Positions 1-8,359 of a stretch of 64,000 nt of DNA are shown piece by piece (within the stretch, counting starts at the first letter, position 1; each line of letters starts with the position of its first letter). The translations under genes and the position numbers were made by a program. The notes under the pieces are model-generated. The model searched no databases and was not told where the DNA came from. It worked only from the letters and a program-made list of their open reading frames with translations. This DNA comes from JADLHS01 sp964594985 (GTDB taxonomy: Bacteria; Verrucomicrobiota; Verrucomicrobiia; Limisphaerales; JADLHS01), in assembly GCA_964594985.1 (NCBI GenBank), contig CAZQNQ010000003.1:285556-349555 (forward strand), read 5' to 3'.

Positions 1-576
1 GGGACTGCGAGCCCTACCATCCCGCGCCGCGTGACAGACAATCGCGACAAGAAGCAAGCCGTCGTCGTCATCGGCTTCCCCGGCACGACCATGAACGCCG
101 AGGACCGGCAGGCGATGGAACTCTTGCAGGAAGCGTGTAGCGACCTCGGTTCGCGCCTGTTTCTGCGCATCCGCGAGAAGCTCGGCCTCGCCTACTACGT
201 CGGCGCCCAAAATATGTTGGGTGTCGTGCCCGGTTACTTCGCCTTTTACGCCGGCACCGAGCCGACCAAGGCCGCGCAGGTCGAAACCGAGATGTTCAAG
301 GAAGTCGAACTCCTGCGCACCGACTGTTTGACCGAGGAAGAACTCAAGCGCTCCAAGTCGAAGATCATCGGCCAGCGCAAGATTTCCCGCCAGGAACTCG
401 GCGGCCTTGCCGCCACCACCGCGCTCGACGAACTTTACGGCCTCGGCTACGCGAACAGTTACGCCGAAGACGCCAAGATCGAAGCCGTGACAATCGAGCA
501 GGTCCGCGCCGTGGCGCAAAAGTATCTGCGCCCCGAAGCGGCAGTGATTTCAGTCATCAATCCCGCATCCGCCTGA
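1..576 (+). CDS. M16 family metallopeptidase, C-terminal part (partial at window edge)
   Basis: The reading frame is open from base 1, so the gene starts upstream and only its last ~190 codons are present. A GTG at 31 could be read as a start but is more likely an internal Val. The protein matches the C-terminal half of pitrilysin/insulinase-like (M16) peptidases: the stretch RIREKLGLAYYVGA, a following beta-rich segment, then the 'TEEELKRSKSKIIG' helix and 'VTIEQVRAVAQKYL' near the end are typical of the non-catalytic M16_C domain. The HxxEH zinc motif would lie in the missing N-terminal half. In the family these domains form a clamshell that degrades peptides, often with a catalytic and a non-catalytic partner. 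It converges on the subtilisin gene with only 18 bp between the stops. Domain assignment is confident; substrate is unknown. Confidence 0.85.
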   Translation, partial: GTASPTIPRRVTDNRDKKQAVVVIGFPGTTMNAEDRQAMELLQEACSDLGSRLFLRIREKLGLAYYVGAQNMLGVVPGYFAFYAGTEPTKAAQVETEMFKEVELLRTDCLTEEELKRSKSKIIGQRKISRQELGGLAATTALDELYGLGYANSYAEDAKIEAVTIEQVRAVAQKYLRPEAAVISVINPASA

Positions 577-594
577 TCCGCCGGGCCTTGATGC

Positions 595-3500
595 CTACGG
601 CGCAATCTTGCCGCGATAGTAGCGTTGATCGTTCGTCGCCGGTTCGCTGAACAGAATCGGCGCCGCGCCGGTGTGGACCGGCGACCAATTGCCCGAACTC
701 AGGTTTGTGGACACTTCGATGACGTAGTTCGACGCAATCGTTCCCGTGAGCGTGAAATGCATCTGCTGATTCGTCACGCTGAACAATGTCAGCGCTGGCA
801 CACTGGCGGGCGGCCCGGCCAACGGTACGACCGTTCCCGAGATCGCGAAGTCCAGCGCCGCGCCATCCACGACGTCGTAGATATACCAAGTCCCGGCGGC
901 TGCCGAAGCGCCGTAGTTCACGATCCGGAAGGTAACGTTCGTCCCCGGGCCGATATTTTGCAGCGCGGCAATCCCGCTTAAATCTGTCGTTGCCAGCGAC
1001 GCCCCACTGCTCGCGGTGGAGGTGTAGCTGTTCGTCACGAAACTCGTAAACGTACCCGAACCGATTTGATACTGCATCACACCCGTCGCCGGTCCAGAGC
1101 CCGACCGACGATAATCAAACCGGCTCACGGACGAATAGGAAACTTTGTAACCCGCATTGGCCCCGATCGCAAATGTCACAAAGTTGCTCGCCGTGATGGC
1201 AGCGGTTTCGGTGCTGGAATTGAAGCCATTCCCACCCCACGCGCCACCGGAAGCCGCGGTGCCGCTTGTCCCGACGCCCATTCCACGCGTCAGTCCACCG
1301 ACCATCACATTCGGCGCATTGGAAATTGCCGCCAGCGGCGAAACTCCATAACTCGTTTGCCCGCTCACATCCCAGCCTGCCAACACGCCAGTGTAACTGC
1401 TGCCACCGCCTGTGTTCGTCGTCGTGATCAAAGTGAGATCGCTGGCAGTATTGTTCACGGTGTTAGTGTCGCCGCCCGTGATGACAGTGACCAGGTTGGT
1501 TACACTTGCCGGCGCATTTGACGCCACGTTCACCGTCACAGTGATCGCCGGATAAGCCGTGTTCGTTGCCAGCGCATCAGCCCGCGTGGCGGTCAACGTC
1601 CCCAACGTGATGCCCCAGCCTGTGCCGGTCATCGCCGTCGCCGTAAGCCCGCTCGGTAAAACATCCACCACGCTCACTGTTCCCGTCGTCGCGAGCGAAC
1701 CGACGTTCGTGACGATGATGGTGTAAGTCTTCCCGCCGTCGCCTTGCGCGAAACCGCCCGCGTGCGACTTCAGAATCATGAGATCAATTCCCGTTGCCGC
1801 CGGTGGATTTGTCACTGTCGTGCTGCGCGGGTTCGGCGTGCCTGTCGTGAAATCCGCCGCATTATCGTCCGTATCCATGGTGCCATTGTCGTTACGGAAG
1901 ATGGCTGTGGCATTGCCGCTCACCGTTGGAGCCGCGCCGGCGCCTTCATACGCGCCCGCTGACCCATAGCCGACGAAGTCCGCGATGGTCGCGCCACCGA
2001 CTGGATTTGCGCCGCTAAGCGCGATCTGATTCGTCACCAACGCAAGCTTGCCGTTCGCGCCACTGATGTTGATCGCGTTGGTCGCGTTGGCCGCTGGCAG
2101 CAAAGCGCCGTTCGCACCGCCCGACGAAAGCCGCACGAGATAATAACTGCCTCCGGGAATCGTCCCGCTCAAGTTGCCCACTTGCCAGCCACTGCCGGAC
2201 GCACTGGCATATTGGATGGACCAGCCATTGACGTTCGCCGGCAGGCTGCCCGGGTTGAACAACTCGACATAGTCGTTGCGATACGTCGCGCCCGAGTTTC
2301 CGCCGCCGCCGTAAATCTGGCTGATGACGATGTTCGCCGCCGTGCCGGAATTCACCGACAGGATCGCGGGCGCGCTCGTGACCGAACCGGCGAAATTCGT
2401 GACCACGACCGTATAACTCCCCGCATCACCCGGCTGGGTGCTCGCGATCGAATACGAAACGTTCGTCGCGTCCGGAATCGCCGCGTCGTTCGAGCGCCAT
2501 TGATAACTCAACGGCGCGGCGCCGATGGCCGACACGCTGAAACCTGCCGGACTCCCGGTCACCACCGTAAGACTGGCGGGACTGGCGAGGATGACCGGCG
2601 CGACCACCACCGTGAGCGTGGCAACGGAACTGGTCGCACTGCCGGAGGCGTTGGTGATGGTGACGAAATAATCCCCCGAATCCGCCGCCGTTGCCGCACC
2701 GATATTGTAAACACTGTTGGTCGCGGCAACGATGGCGACCGAGTTCGAGAACCATTGATAGCTGAACGGCGCATCGCCGATGACGCCCACCGAGAAGCTC
2801 GCGGGATTTCCAAACACGACATTTTGATTCTGCGGGGGCGTCGTGATGATCGGCGCAAAGCCCACGCCGCAACATACCGTCGTATTGATGGCGATCGAGT
2901 CCACCCACCACCCTGCTCCGCCCACGCTGCCATCCGTGCCGCTGCGCCAGCGAAATTGCACGTTCTGGCCCGCCGCCGAGATCGGAAGATTCACAAGCAC
3001 GGTGCTGAATGAAGCGTTCGTGCCGCTCCAACCCGCACGCGCACCGAGCGCGTTGGCCGAACTCAAAGTCGTGCTGTAACCGCCGCTCACAAAACTGCCG
3101 CCCGCCGTCACGATGTCCGTGAACGCGCCCGCGCCAATCTTGATCTCCAGCACTCCGCCATCATAACCGGTCTCAAACCCGTAACGATGGCGGAAGGAAA
3201 GTTGCGCCGCGCCCGGGAACAATGCGTACGTCGCCGACGCCAGTTCATTCGAACCTTTCGTCGTTGCGTCCGGAGAATAAGCCGCGTTCGGCGCGGTGTC
3301 TTTGAACGTCGTGGTCGTCACCCAGGCCGATTGTCCGCCACCTGCGAAAGTGCTCCAGCCCGCGGGCAAGGCCGGTGCCGTGACGCTATCGAAGCTCTGG
3401 GCATAAATCGGCGCGAATTGTCCCAGCGGAATCGTGAACGACACCTGGCCGTAATTGGTCGCGCCATCCGTGAGATCGAACGTGGCCACAATGTTTCCAC

Positions 3501-6264
3501 CGCACCCGCCGCTCGCAGTGAAGGAAAACGCCTGCGTGACCGAACCGCCGCCGGCGACGAGCGCACCATAACTTTGCGCCCCACCCGGCGCAGTGACCCC
3601 ACCCGTCGCCAGCAACGTGGCGACGAGATTCGTGGTGTTGGCCGTGCCGACATTGCGCAACGCGAAGTTGACCGTCACGGTTTCGGTCGGATCCACCGCG
3701 TTGTTCGGCGCGGAACAGCTTTCCGTCACAAGCGCATAACCATCGCCGGAAATCGCCGGACCGGAGGTCTCCGCCGCGTTGTAAATCACCAGCGCGAAGT
3801 CTTGATCCACCGACGGTGCTTCATTGGGCACGCCATCGGAATTGATGTTCGCTGCCGTGACCGCGACGACAAATGCGCCGCTGACACCCGCGGGAATGAA
3901 CACGCTTTCCAGATTGTTCTTTGCGTCGGACGTGCCGCCGGTGATGGACGTGCCGCCGGAGAAAACATTCCCTTTGTAAGTGTTGCCGCCAATCGTGACG
4001 GTGAGATCGAGATTGTTGTTGTAAGCGTTGCCGGTGGTGTTACCGGGCGCGTCGGTCCAAGCCAGCGTGACCCGGAATGGTTTGCCGGAATCCACCACGG
4101 TGCCGGTGATGGTGCGCGTCTGACCGGAAGCGGTAAACTTGTCCACGCCCCTTTGATCCCGCAGCACGCGAGCGACGCCATCGAACGCCGTGCCGAGATT
4201 CACCGCCCCCATGCCCTGGTTCGGCGACGGCAAATTGTCGCCAGCGCTCGTGCCCGTCATGTAACGCGCGGCGTTCACGAGGAAAGCCTTGGTCATCGCC
4301 GCGCTGGGCGGCGGGAGCGTGGTGTTGATGAAATACTGGCGCAACAACGCGCACGCGCCAGCGACACCGGGCGTTGAGTGGCTCGTCCCGGACGAGGTGG
4401 AATAAAACTGCTGGCCGAGCGGAAAGAAATTATTCGCGCTGCCGACTTTTCCGCCCCCGGGTAAACCGCAAACGCCTGTGCCATCAAAGCACGAGATCGC
4501 CGTGCCTGTGCCATTCGTCGTCAACATACTCTGCCCGACGCCACCAGTGATGTGCGTGCCGGGCGCGACAAGATCGGGCTTCTGCCGGCCATCCGCGCAC
4601 GGGCCGCGACTGGAAAAACTCGCGATGTCCGCCGCGCTGTTGGCCTCCGTATCCGGCGTCGAGCAGCCATCGTTGCCGCTGGCGCTGTTGCCGCCATTGG
4701 CTGTGGAGTGCGAATGCACGTTCTCCGCCGCACCGACGACGATGACATTCTTCGCCGTGCCGGGAGAGCCGACCGTTCCCGCGCTTGAACCCGCATTGCC
4801 TGCCGCGAAGCAGAACACCATTTCTTGATTCCCCGCCGTCGCCACCGCCGAACCATTCGGTTGCGCATCGCGCACGAGCGCATCGTAAGCTTGCGCGTCG
4901 GAATCATAATCGCCCGCCGTGTCCGCGCCCCAACTGTTGTTGCTCACCCGTGCGCCATCGCGATAGGCGCGGGCGGCGAGATTCGGATAACTCGGATCGG
5001 TGAAGGAACTCGTGTCGAACACCACGGATGAACCCACCTTCACAAACGGACAGATGCCCAGGCCATAGTGATAGCCGGACGAATCCAGATGCGGCGCCGT
5101 GCTCATGGCGTTGAAGCCGCCGATGATGTGGGCGTTGAGATTGCCATGACCATCGCAGCCTTGCAGCGTGCTGCCGGAGTTGGGCGAGCCTTCGAGCCGC
5201 GAATACACGACGCGCGACCCGAGTCCGGGCACGCCGGTTTTATACAGACCGAAGTGGCCGACGCTCGTCGTGCCGTTATCAATCCCGCTGTCGCTCACGT
5301 CCACGACGAAGCCCGACGCGTCGAACTGCGCCTGCGTGAAACCCTTGCTCGCGAGCCACGCGAGATAACCCGGGCCACTGGGCGAATTGCCAGTCAGGTT
5401 ACCCGCCATGATCTGGCCCTGCCGTTCATCGCGCCGCTTGCGTTCGACATAGGGACGGATGGAAACCACCTCCGGCTGCGCGGAAATCTTCGCGATGTTC
5501 TCCGGCGCGATGCGGACGACGAGATTGAGATAATTCAGCAACCGATACTCCTGCCGGACTGGCGCGAGCTTGAGTTGATCAATGAGCGCCAGCGTCGCCG
5601 CATTCGCCTCGGCATCGTCCACCAACTGGATGGCATAGACATCCGTCTCGGGCGTGATGGCATTCCCCTTCACGTCCATCGTGCGGGCGCGCGGGTGCAA
5701 CTTGTAGTCGTTGGCGTAATCACCCTCCCATTGGAGATAATCCACGGAATTCGCCCACGCCTGCAACCTGGCGAGCGCCAGATGATCGCCGCGCACAAGA
5801 TAAGCGTTCTGGGGCACGTAATGAATGACGCTGACGCCCGTCGCTTCCAGCGCCTCACGCCACTCCGGCTTGATCGGTCCGACGAACTGCACGAGGTGCA
5901 ACTTCTTCCCGGCGAACGCCGCCACCGTTTTGCGCAACGCCACCACCTCCGTCGCCCGCGTGTCGAGATGCCCGGCGTTCAACTCGATGAAATCCGTTTC
6001 ATCCGCGCTTTCGACGCGCTCGCGCTTCAGCGTGCCGGGTGCGGGTGCGATATCCGTTTCATACAATTGAAAGCTGCCGTAATCGGCGAGCAAGCGCGCC
6101 CCTTGCGCCTTGAGTTCGGTGGCGGCGGCGGGGTCACTGACCCGCACCTTGTGCGGGCGCGCCAACGCGGAGTTGCGGGAGAAAACGACAGCGAGCAAGA
6201 GGACGAGAATTCTGAGGACTCGGACCTGCACCGCCCCGACGGAAGAACGACTTTTAGGCTTCAC
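595..6264 (-). CDS. Large secreted S8 (subtilisin-like) serine peptidase with Ig-like, lamin-tail and DUF11 modules
   Basis: A 1889-aa exported protein. A basic N-terminus and hydrophobic stretch (about 14-35) form a signal peptide, followed by a ~280-aa propeptide-like region. The S8 domain spans about 315-700: Asp325 in the SDSGID motif, His373 in DGHGN, the oxyanion Asn in the CFAAGN motif near 490, and Ser628 in GTSHSTP, so the triad is intact. Downstream come a beta-sandwich typical after subtilases (~720-830), a CARDB-like region (~840-945), a MAM/jelly-roll-like region (~955-1130), two Ig-like domains (~1138-1305), a lamin-tail domain (~1310-1440) and a DUF11 repeat (~1470-1570). A C-terminal tail follows with the 'SNYVIEVSTNLSSGNW' pattern seen at the ends of many Verrucomicrobial exported proteins. 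Likely role: extracellular or surface protein degradation. Family is certain; substrate is unknown. Confidence 0.92.
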   Translation of the reverse strand: MKPKSRSSVGAVQVRVLRILVLLLAVVFSRNSALARPHKVRVSDPAAATELKAQGARLLADYGSFQLYETDIAPAPGTLKRERVESADETDFIELNAGHLDTRATEVVALRKTVAAFAGKKLHLVQFVGPIKPEWREALEATGVSVIHYVPQNAYLVRGDHLALARLQAWANSVDYLQWEGDYANDYKLHPRARTMDVKGNAITPETDVYAIQLVDDAEANAATLALIDQLKLAPVRQEYRLLNYLNLVVRIAPENIAKISAQPEVVSIRPYVERKRRDERQGQIMAGNLTGNSPSGPGYLAWLASKGFTQAQFDASGFVVDVSDSGIDNGTTSVGHFGLYKTGVPGLGSRVVYSRLEGSPNSGSTLQGCDGHGNLNAHIIGGFNAMSTAPHLDSSGYHYGLGICPFVKVGSSVVFDTSSFTDPSYPNLAARAYRDGARVSNNSWGADTAGDYDSDAQAYDALVRDAQPNGSAVATAGNQEMVFCFAAGNAGSSAGTVGSPGTAKNVIVVGAAENVHSHSTANGGNSASGNDGCSTPDTEANSAADIASFSSRGPCADGRQKPDLVAPGTHITGGVGQSMLTTNGTGTAISCFDGTGVCGLPGGGKVGSANNFFPLGQQFYSTSSGTSHSTPGVAGACALLRQYFINTTLPPPSAAMTKAFLVNAARYMTGTSAGDNLPSPNQGMGAVNLGTAFDGVARVLRDQRGVDKFTASGQTRTITGTVVDSGKPFRVTLAWTDAPGNTTGNAYNNNLDLTVTIGGNTYKGNVFSGGTSITGGTSDAKNNLESVFIPAGVSGAFVVAVTAANINSDGVPNEAPSVDQDFALVIYNAAETSGPAISGDGYALVTESCSAPNNAVDPTETVTVNFALRNVGTANTTNLVATLLATGGVTAPGGAQSYGALVAGGGSVTQAFSFTASGGCGGNIVATFDLTDGATNYGQVSFTIPLGQFAPIYAQSFDSVTAPALPAGWSTFAGGGQSAWVTTTTFKDTAPNAAYSPDATTKGSNELASATYALFPGAAQLSFRHRYGFETGYDGGVLEIKIGAGAFTDIVTAGGSFVSGGYSTTLSSANALGARAGWSGTNASFSTVLVNLPISAAGQNVQFRWRSGTDGSVGGAGWWVDSIAINTTVCCGVGFAPIITTPPQNQNVVFGNPASFSVGVIGDAPFSYQWFSNSVAIVAATNSVYNIGAATAADSGDYFVTITNASGSATSSVATLTVVVAPVILASPASLTVVTGSPAGFSVSAIGAAPLSYQWRSNDAAIPDATNVSYSIASTQPGDAGSYTVVVTNFAGSVTSAPAILSVNSGTAANIVISQIYGGGGNSGATYRNDYVELFNPGSLPANVNGWSIQYASASGSGWQVGNLSGTIPGGSYYLVRLSSGGANGALLPAANATNAINISGANGKLALVTNQIALSGANPVGGATIADFVGYGSAGAYEGAGAAPTVSGNATAIFRNDNGTMDTDDNAADFTTGTPNPRSTTVTNPPAATGIDLMILKSHAGGFAQGDGGKTYTIIVTNVGSLATTGTVSVVDVLPSGLTATAMTGTGWGITLGTLTATRADALATNTAYPAITVTVNVASNAPASVTNLVTVITGGDTNTVNNTASDLTLITTTNTGGGSSYTGVLAGWDVSGQTSYGVSPLAAISNAPNVMVGGLTRGMGVGTSGTAASGGAWGGNGFNSSTETAAITASNFVTFAIGANAGYKVSYSSVSRFDYRRSGSGPATGVMQYQIGSGTFTSFVTNSYTSTASSGASLATTDLSGIAALQNIGPGTNVTFRIVNYGASAAAGTWYIYDVVDGAALDFAISGTVVPLAGPPASVPALTLFSVTNQQMHFTLTGTIASNYVIEVSTNLSSGNWSPVHTGAAPILFSEPATNDQRYYRGKIAP

Positions 6265-6349
6265 TTCTTTTCGCGAATGCTACGCTACTTCCGTCCCCTG
6301 TCGAGTCTGGAGCAATGCCCGACACAAACATATTACAAAGCGCTTTTGC

Positions 6350-6423
6350 TGTAGCGGCGCTCTGTGAGCGCCGAATTCTGATGACATGGGATGGACTGAC
6401 GGCGGGCACAGACCGCCGCTACA
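6350..6423. repeat. Paired REP-like palindromes in inverted orientation
   Basis: Two GC-rich hairpins face each other: 6353-6373 (CGGCGCTC-TGT-GAGCGCCG core) and 6400-6420 (CGGCGG-loop-CCGCCG core). The outer ends TGTAGCGGC and GCCGCTACA are inverted repeats of one another. This BIME-like arrangement is non-coding and sits upstream of the subtilisin gene. No coding function is seen. Confidence 0.6.
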
Positions 6424-6465
6424 AGCGAAGGCGATTTCCTGGAATTGATCTCATAAAACCACGAA

Positions 6466-6527
6466 CCCCTCACCCGACCTTCGGCCACCCTCGCCCCATC
6501 CGACGGGGAGAGGGACGGGGTGAGGGG
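6466..6527. repeat. CTCACCC/GGGTGAGG palindromic intergenic repeat, copy 1
   Basis: A ~62-bp imperfect palindrome starting CCCCTCACCC, with the centre CCCCATCCGACGGGG and ending GGGGTGAGGGG. It closely resembles 23833-23892 in this window. Such elements are common in many bacterial genomes and are often wrongly translated into small proteins (frames rich in 'PHPVPLPV' or 'HPLPIGWGEG'). Confidence 0.75.
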
Positions 6528-6580
6528 CCGTTTGGAAATTATTTCGGGAAATCACTCTAATGTTCCCCGGACAAGGAAAT

Positions 6581-6617
6581 AAAAACGCTCTCATCCCGCC
6601 GATCGGGAGTGAGAGCG
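6581..6617 (-). terminator. Intrinsic terminator for the 6669-7358 gene
   Basis: On the minus strand a long stem (CGCTCTCA...TGAGAGCG, extended by CCCG/CGGG) is followed directly by five T. It lies ~50 bp after the stop of the 229-aa gene, the right place and orientation for its terminator. Confidence 0.75.
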
Positions 6618-6626
6618 TCACAATTT

Positions 6627-6654
6627 GGTAGGGCGCGCTGTCCCCAGCGCGCCG
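6627..6654. repeat. REP-like hairpin GGCGCGCTG-tccc-CAGCGCGCC
   Basis: A perfect 9-bp stem with a 4-base loop, preceded by GGTAG. It shares the 'GGTAGGG...' lead-in with the hairpin at 7700-7726, so both probably belong to one dispersed REP-like family. It lies between the 229-aa gene and its terminator. Confidence 0.55.
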
Positions 6655-6668
6655 GCACTCACCAACAA

Positions 6669-7358
6669 TCACGCCGGCGTTGGCACCGGTGTCGGCGTGG
6701 TCTTTTTGGCGCGACCAGGCACATTGACGATGCGGCGGGCGGCGAAGTATTCATTGTAAAACTCCGCTTCACTCTCCCGGAACTGCGCCATCAATCCATC
6801 CAGGCAGTCGTTCAGGATTTCATCCAACTGCGCGAACGTCGTCGGCAAAGTGGTCGTCGCAGCCTTGGTGGCCGCCCGACCTTCCCGGGGCTTGGGATTC
6901 GCCGCCTCATAATCATCAATCCGCTTCTTCAGATTGGTGAGCTTGGCGGGAGTGACCCCGAACGCGGCGGAGGCGGCCTGGTTATCCGTGGCCGTGGACC
7001 AGACATTGCGACACCGCACCACGACTTCCTGCGGACGCCCTTCGCCCAGATCGGATTCGGAATAATCCAGTTGCGCCGCCAGTTCCACGTCATTGTTCAC
7101 CACCGCATACGCCCGCGTGGCCGCCGCCACCTGATACGCCGTGCCGAGCAGCGAATCCTTGGCGGACTTTTTCAGAGCGGCCCCGCCGTTGGGTGCGGCC
7201 TGCACCTGCGCGAGACTGGTGATCACGGCCAGTTGCGTGTCCAGGTCATCCACGGAATCGGCGAAGCCGGTCAGGGTAGTCCAGATGGTTTGATGTTTAT
7301 GTAGCGCCGCGCGTGACGCGACGTACATGTTGTATTTGTTCTGCTGTTTGTTGTTCAT
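6669..7358 (-). CDS. Uncharacterised 229-aa protein, soluble, helical
   Basis: I do not recognise a characterised family. There is no signal peptide or membrane segment. The sequence is Ala/Lys/Asp-rich and looks mostly helical. A middle region contains 'VTPAKLTNLKKRIDDYEAA', a likely coiled-coil or helical hairpin, and another long helix ('FAQLDEILNDCLDGLMAQF') precedes a Pro/Thr-rich tail (TTPTPVPTPA). It opens with MNNKQQNKYNMY. It is a monocistronic gene: a 615-bp non-coding stretch lies upstream and an intrinsic terminator downstream. Normal composition and a clean terminator support it as a real gene. Similar helical proteins of unknown function occur in Verrucomicrobia and Bacteroidetes in my recollection; a structural or particle-associated role would be a guess. 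Confidence 0.7.
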   Translation of the reverse strand: MNNKQQNKYNMYVASRAALHKHQTIWTTLTGFADSVDDLDTQLAVITSLAQVQAAPNGGAALKKSAKDSLLGTAYQVAAATRAYAVVNNDVELAAQLDYSESDLGEGRPQEVVVRCRNVWSTATDNQAASAAFGVTPAKLTNLKKRIDDYEAANPKPREGRAATKAATTTLPTTFAQLDEILNDCLDGLMAQFRESEAEFYNEYFAARRIVNVPGRAKKTTPTPVPTPA

Positions 7359-7973
7359 AAGAATGAACCTTTCCGCTGGTACGACTTGCCCGTTGGGTGA
7401 GACTATAGTTAAGCGGGCGATTACTGACGCGCACCCAAGCGCAGTGAATTACGAGAAGTCCCTTTCACCGCGACCCAGCACCACCTCAAGCCAACTCAGC
7501 CTGAGTATTGCGCGTCTTACAAGTGGCCCACACATGCATATGTGATGCCAGCTCGGTCCAACCGCCGGACGCGCCTACGTCTGTCTCAAACCAAAACAAT
7601 TCCTGTCTCTCGTCGCCCGAAAAAAAGACGTCAGAACCCCTGATTTCATTGGGGTTTATACCTTGGTATAGGTTTTTGTTCTTAACCTTGAACAAACTTG
7701 GTAGGGACGTTCGCGCTGCGACGTCCGCCCCAGATTGCACCTGGATATTGGATGGGTAACGCGCGAGGCAAGGCTGGCCTTCCACCAGCAACCGAATTTA
7801 GTGTCAAGAGTGAGGACTGACCCCGTCACATCACATCAAAGTTGGTGACCGTCACGTTGCCGGCCCGAACTCCGCGCGCTGGCGTAAAGCACCGAAGCTG
7901 CCGTGAACGCCATCCATCCCAGCCTCATGCATTAACTCCCTGTCCACCAAATCGAGGCAAGGCCAGTCAATTA
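7359..7973. other. Non-coding, repeat-rich gap
   Basis: No convincing gene. It contains a REP-like hairpin at 7705-7726 (GGACGT...ACGTCC, lead-in GGTAG) and the string GTGTCAAGAGTGAGGACTGA at 7801-7820 followed by CCCCG. It also contains a dispersed repeat at 7938-7971 next to the stop of the lipoprotein gene. A 101-codon open frame (7791-7486, minus) crosses the hairpin and shows no family resemblance. The stretch looks like accumulated remnants of small mobile or palindromic elements. Confidence 0.5.
7938..7971 (-). repeat. Dispersed repeat, copy 1 (partner at 52679-52712)
   Basis: Read on the minus strand it contains CTTGCCTCGATTTGGTGGAC, matching CTTGCCTCGTTTAGTGGACA at 52679-52712 apart from a few changes and one indel. 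Both copies lie immediately 3' of a minus-strand gene. Confidence 0.5.
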
Positions 7974-8351
7974 CTATTTGCAAACAACTTCTGCCTTGTC
8001 GTAGTCCAGAATGCGAATCGTTACCCGTTTGCACTGCCCGGAAAGGACACGGGCATTTGCATCCTTGAGAGAAATTTCGATGCTGTAGGGCTGGCGCGTT
8101 TGGTCATCAATGAACGTCAGCTTGGCTTGGTCTGGCATGTTTGACCAAACGTAATCAAGGTGCGTAGCGGGTGCGTTCGGTATTAAGATACCCGCTGAGA
8201 ACAACTGTCGATCGCCAGCTACTACTGTTACCCAATCCAAAGGTTTGCTAGAAATATTGACGACTTCCATGGTCACAAAAGCCCTTTTGGCGCCCATTTG
8301 GCTACAGCCGATGAGCACGAGGAGAACCAATCCCAAGATGATTGTTTTCAT
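7974..8351 (-). CDS. Small lipoprotein, candidate immunity protein for the RHS/DUF2235 toxin
   Basis: A 125-aa protein with a textbook lipoprotein signal: MKTIILGLVLLV then LIGC, with Cys16 lipidated and Ser at +2 (outer-membrane sorting by the E. coli rule). The mature part is a small beta-rich domain (FVTMEVVNISSKPLDWVTV...) with a central acidic stretch (FIDDQTRQ) and a C-terminal Lys/Asp-rich strand. Only 8 bp separate it from the stop of the RHS toxin gene, so the two are almost certainly co-transcribed. In known Tle1-type phospholipase systems the downstream gene encodes a periplasmic or lipoprotein inhibitor. By that analogy, this protein would protect the producer from its own lipase. 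I see no recognisable immunity family; the role is inferred from position, size and localisation. Confidence 0.8.
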   Translation of the reverse strand: MKTIILGLVLLVLIGCSQMGAKRAFVTMEVVNISSKPLDWVTVVAGDRQLFSAGILIPNAPATHLDYVWSNMPDQAKLTFIDDQTRQPYSIEISLKDANARVLSGQCKRVTIRILDYDKAEVVCK

Positions 8352-8359
8352 AAATGTAT

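Noticed and set aside
2182..3012. Long plus-strand open frame (276 codons) opposite the subtilisin gene
   Set aside because: Arg/His-rich shadow of the GC-rich antisense strand; the minus-strand protein is clearly real.
5068..6354. 428-codon plus-strand open frame
   Set aside because: Antisense shadow of the subtilisin gene with composition typical of such shadows.
7486..7791. 101-codon open frame on the minus strand
   Set aside because: It crosses a REP-like hairpin, has no ribosome binding site or family resemblance, and lies in a remnant-rich gap.
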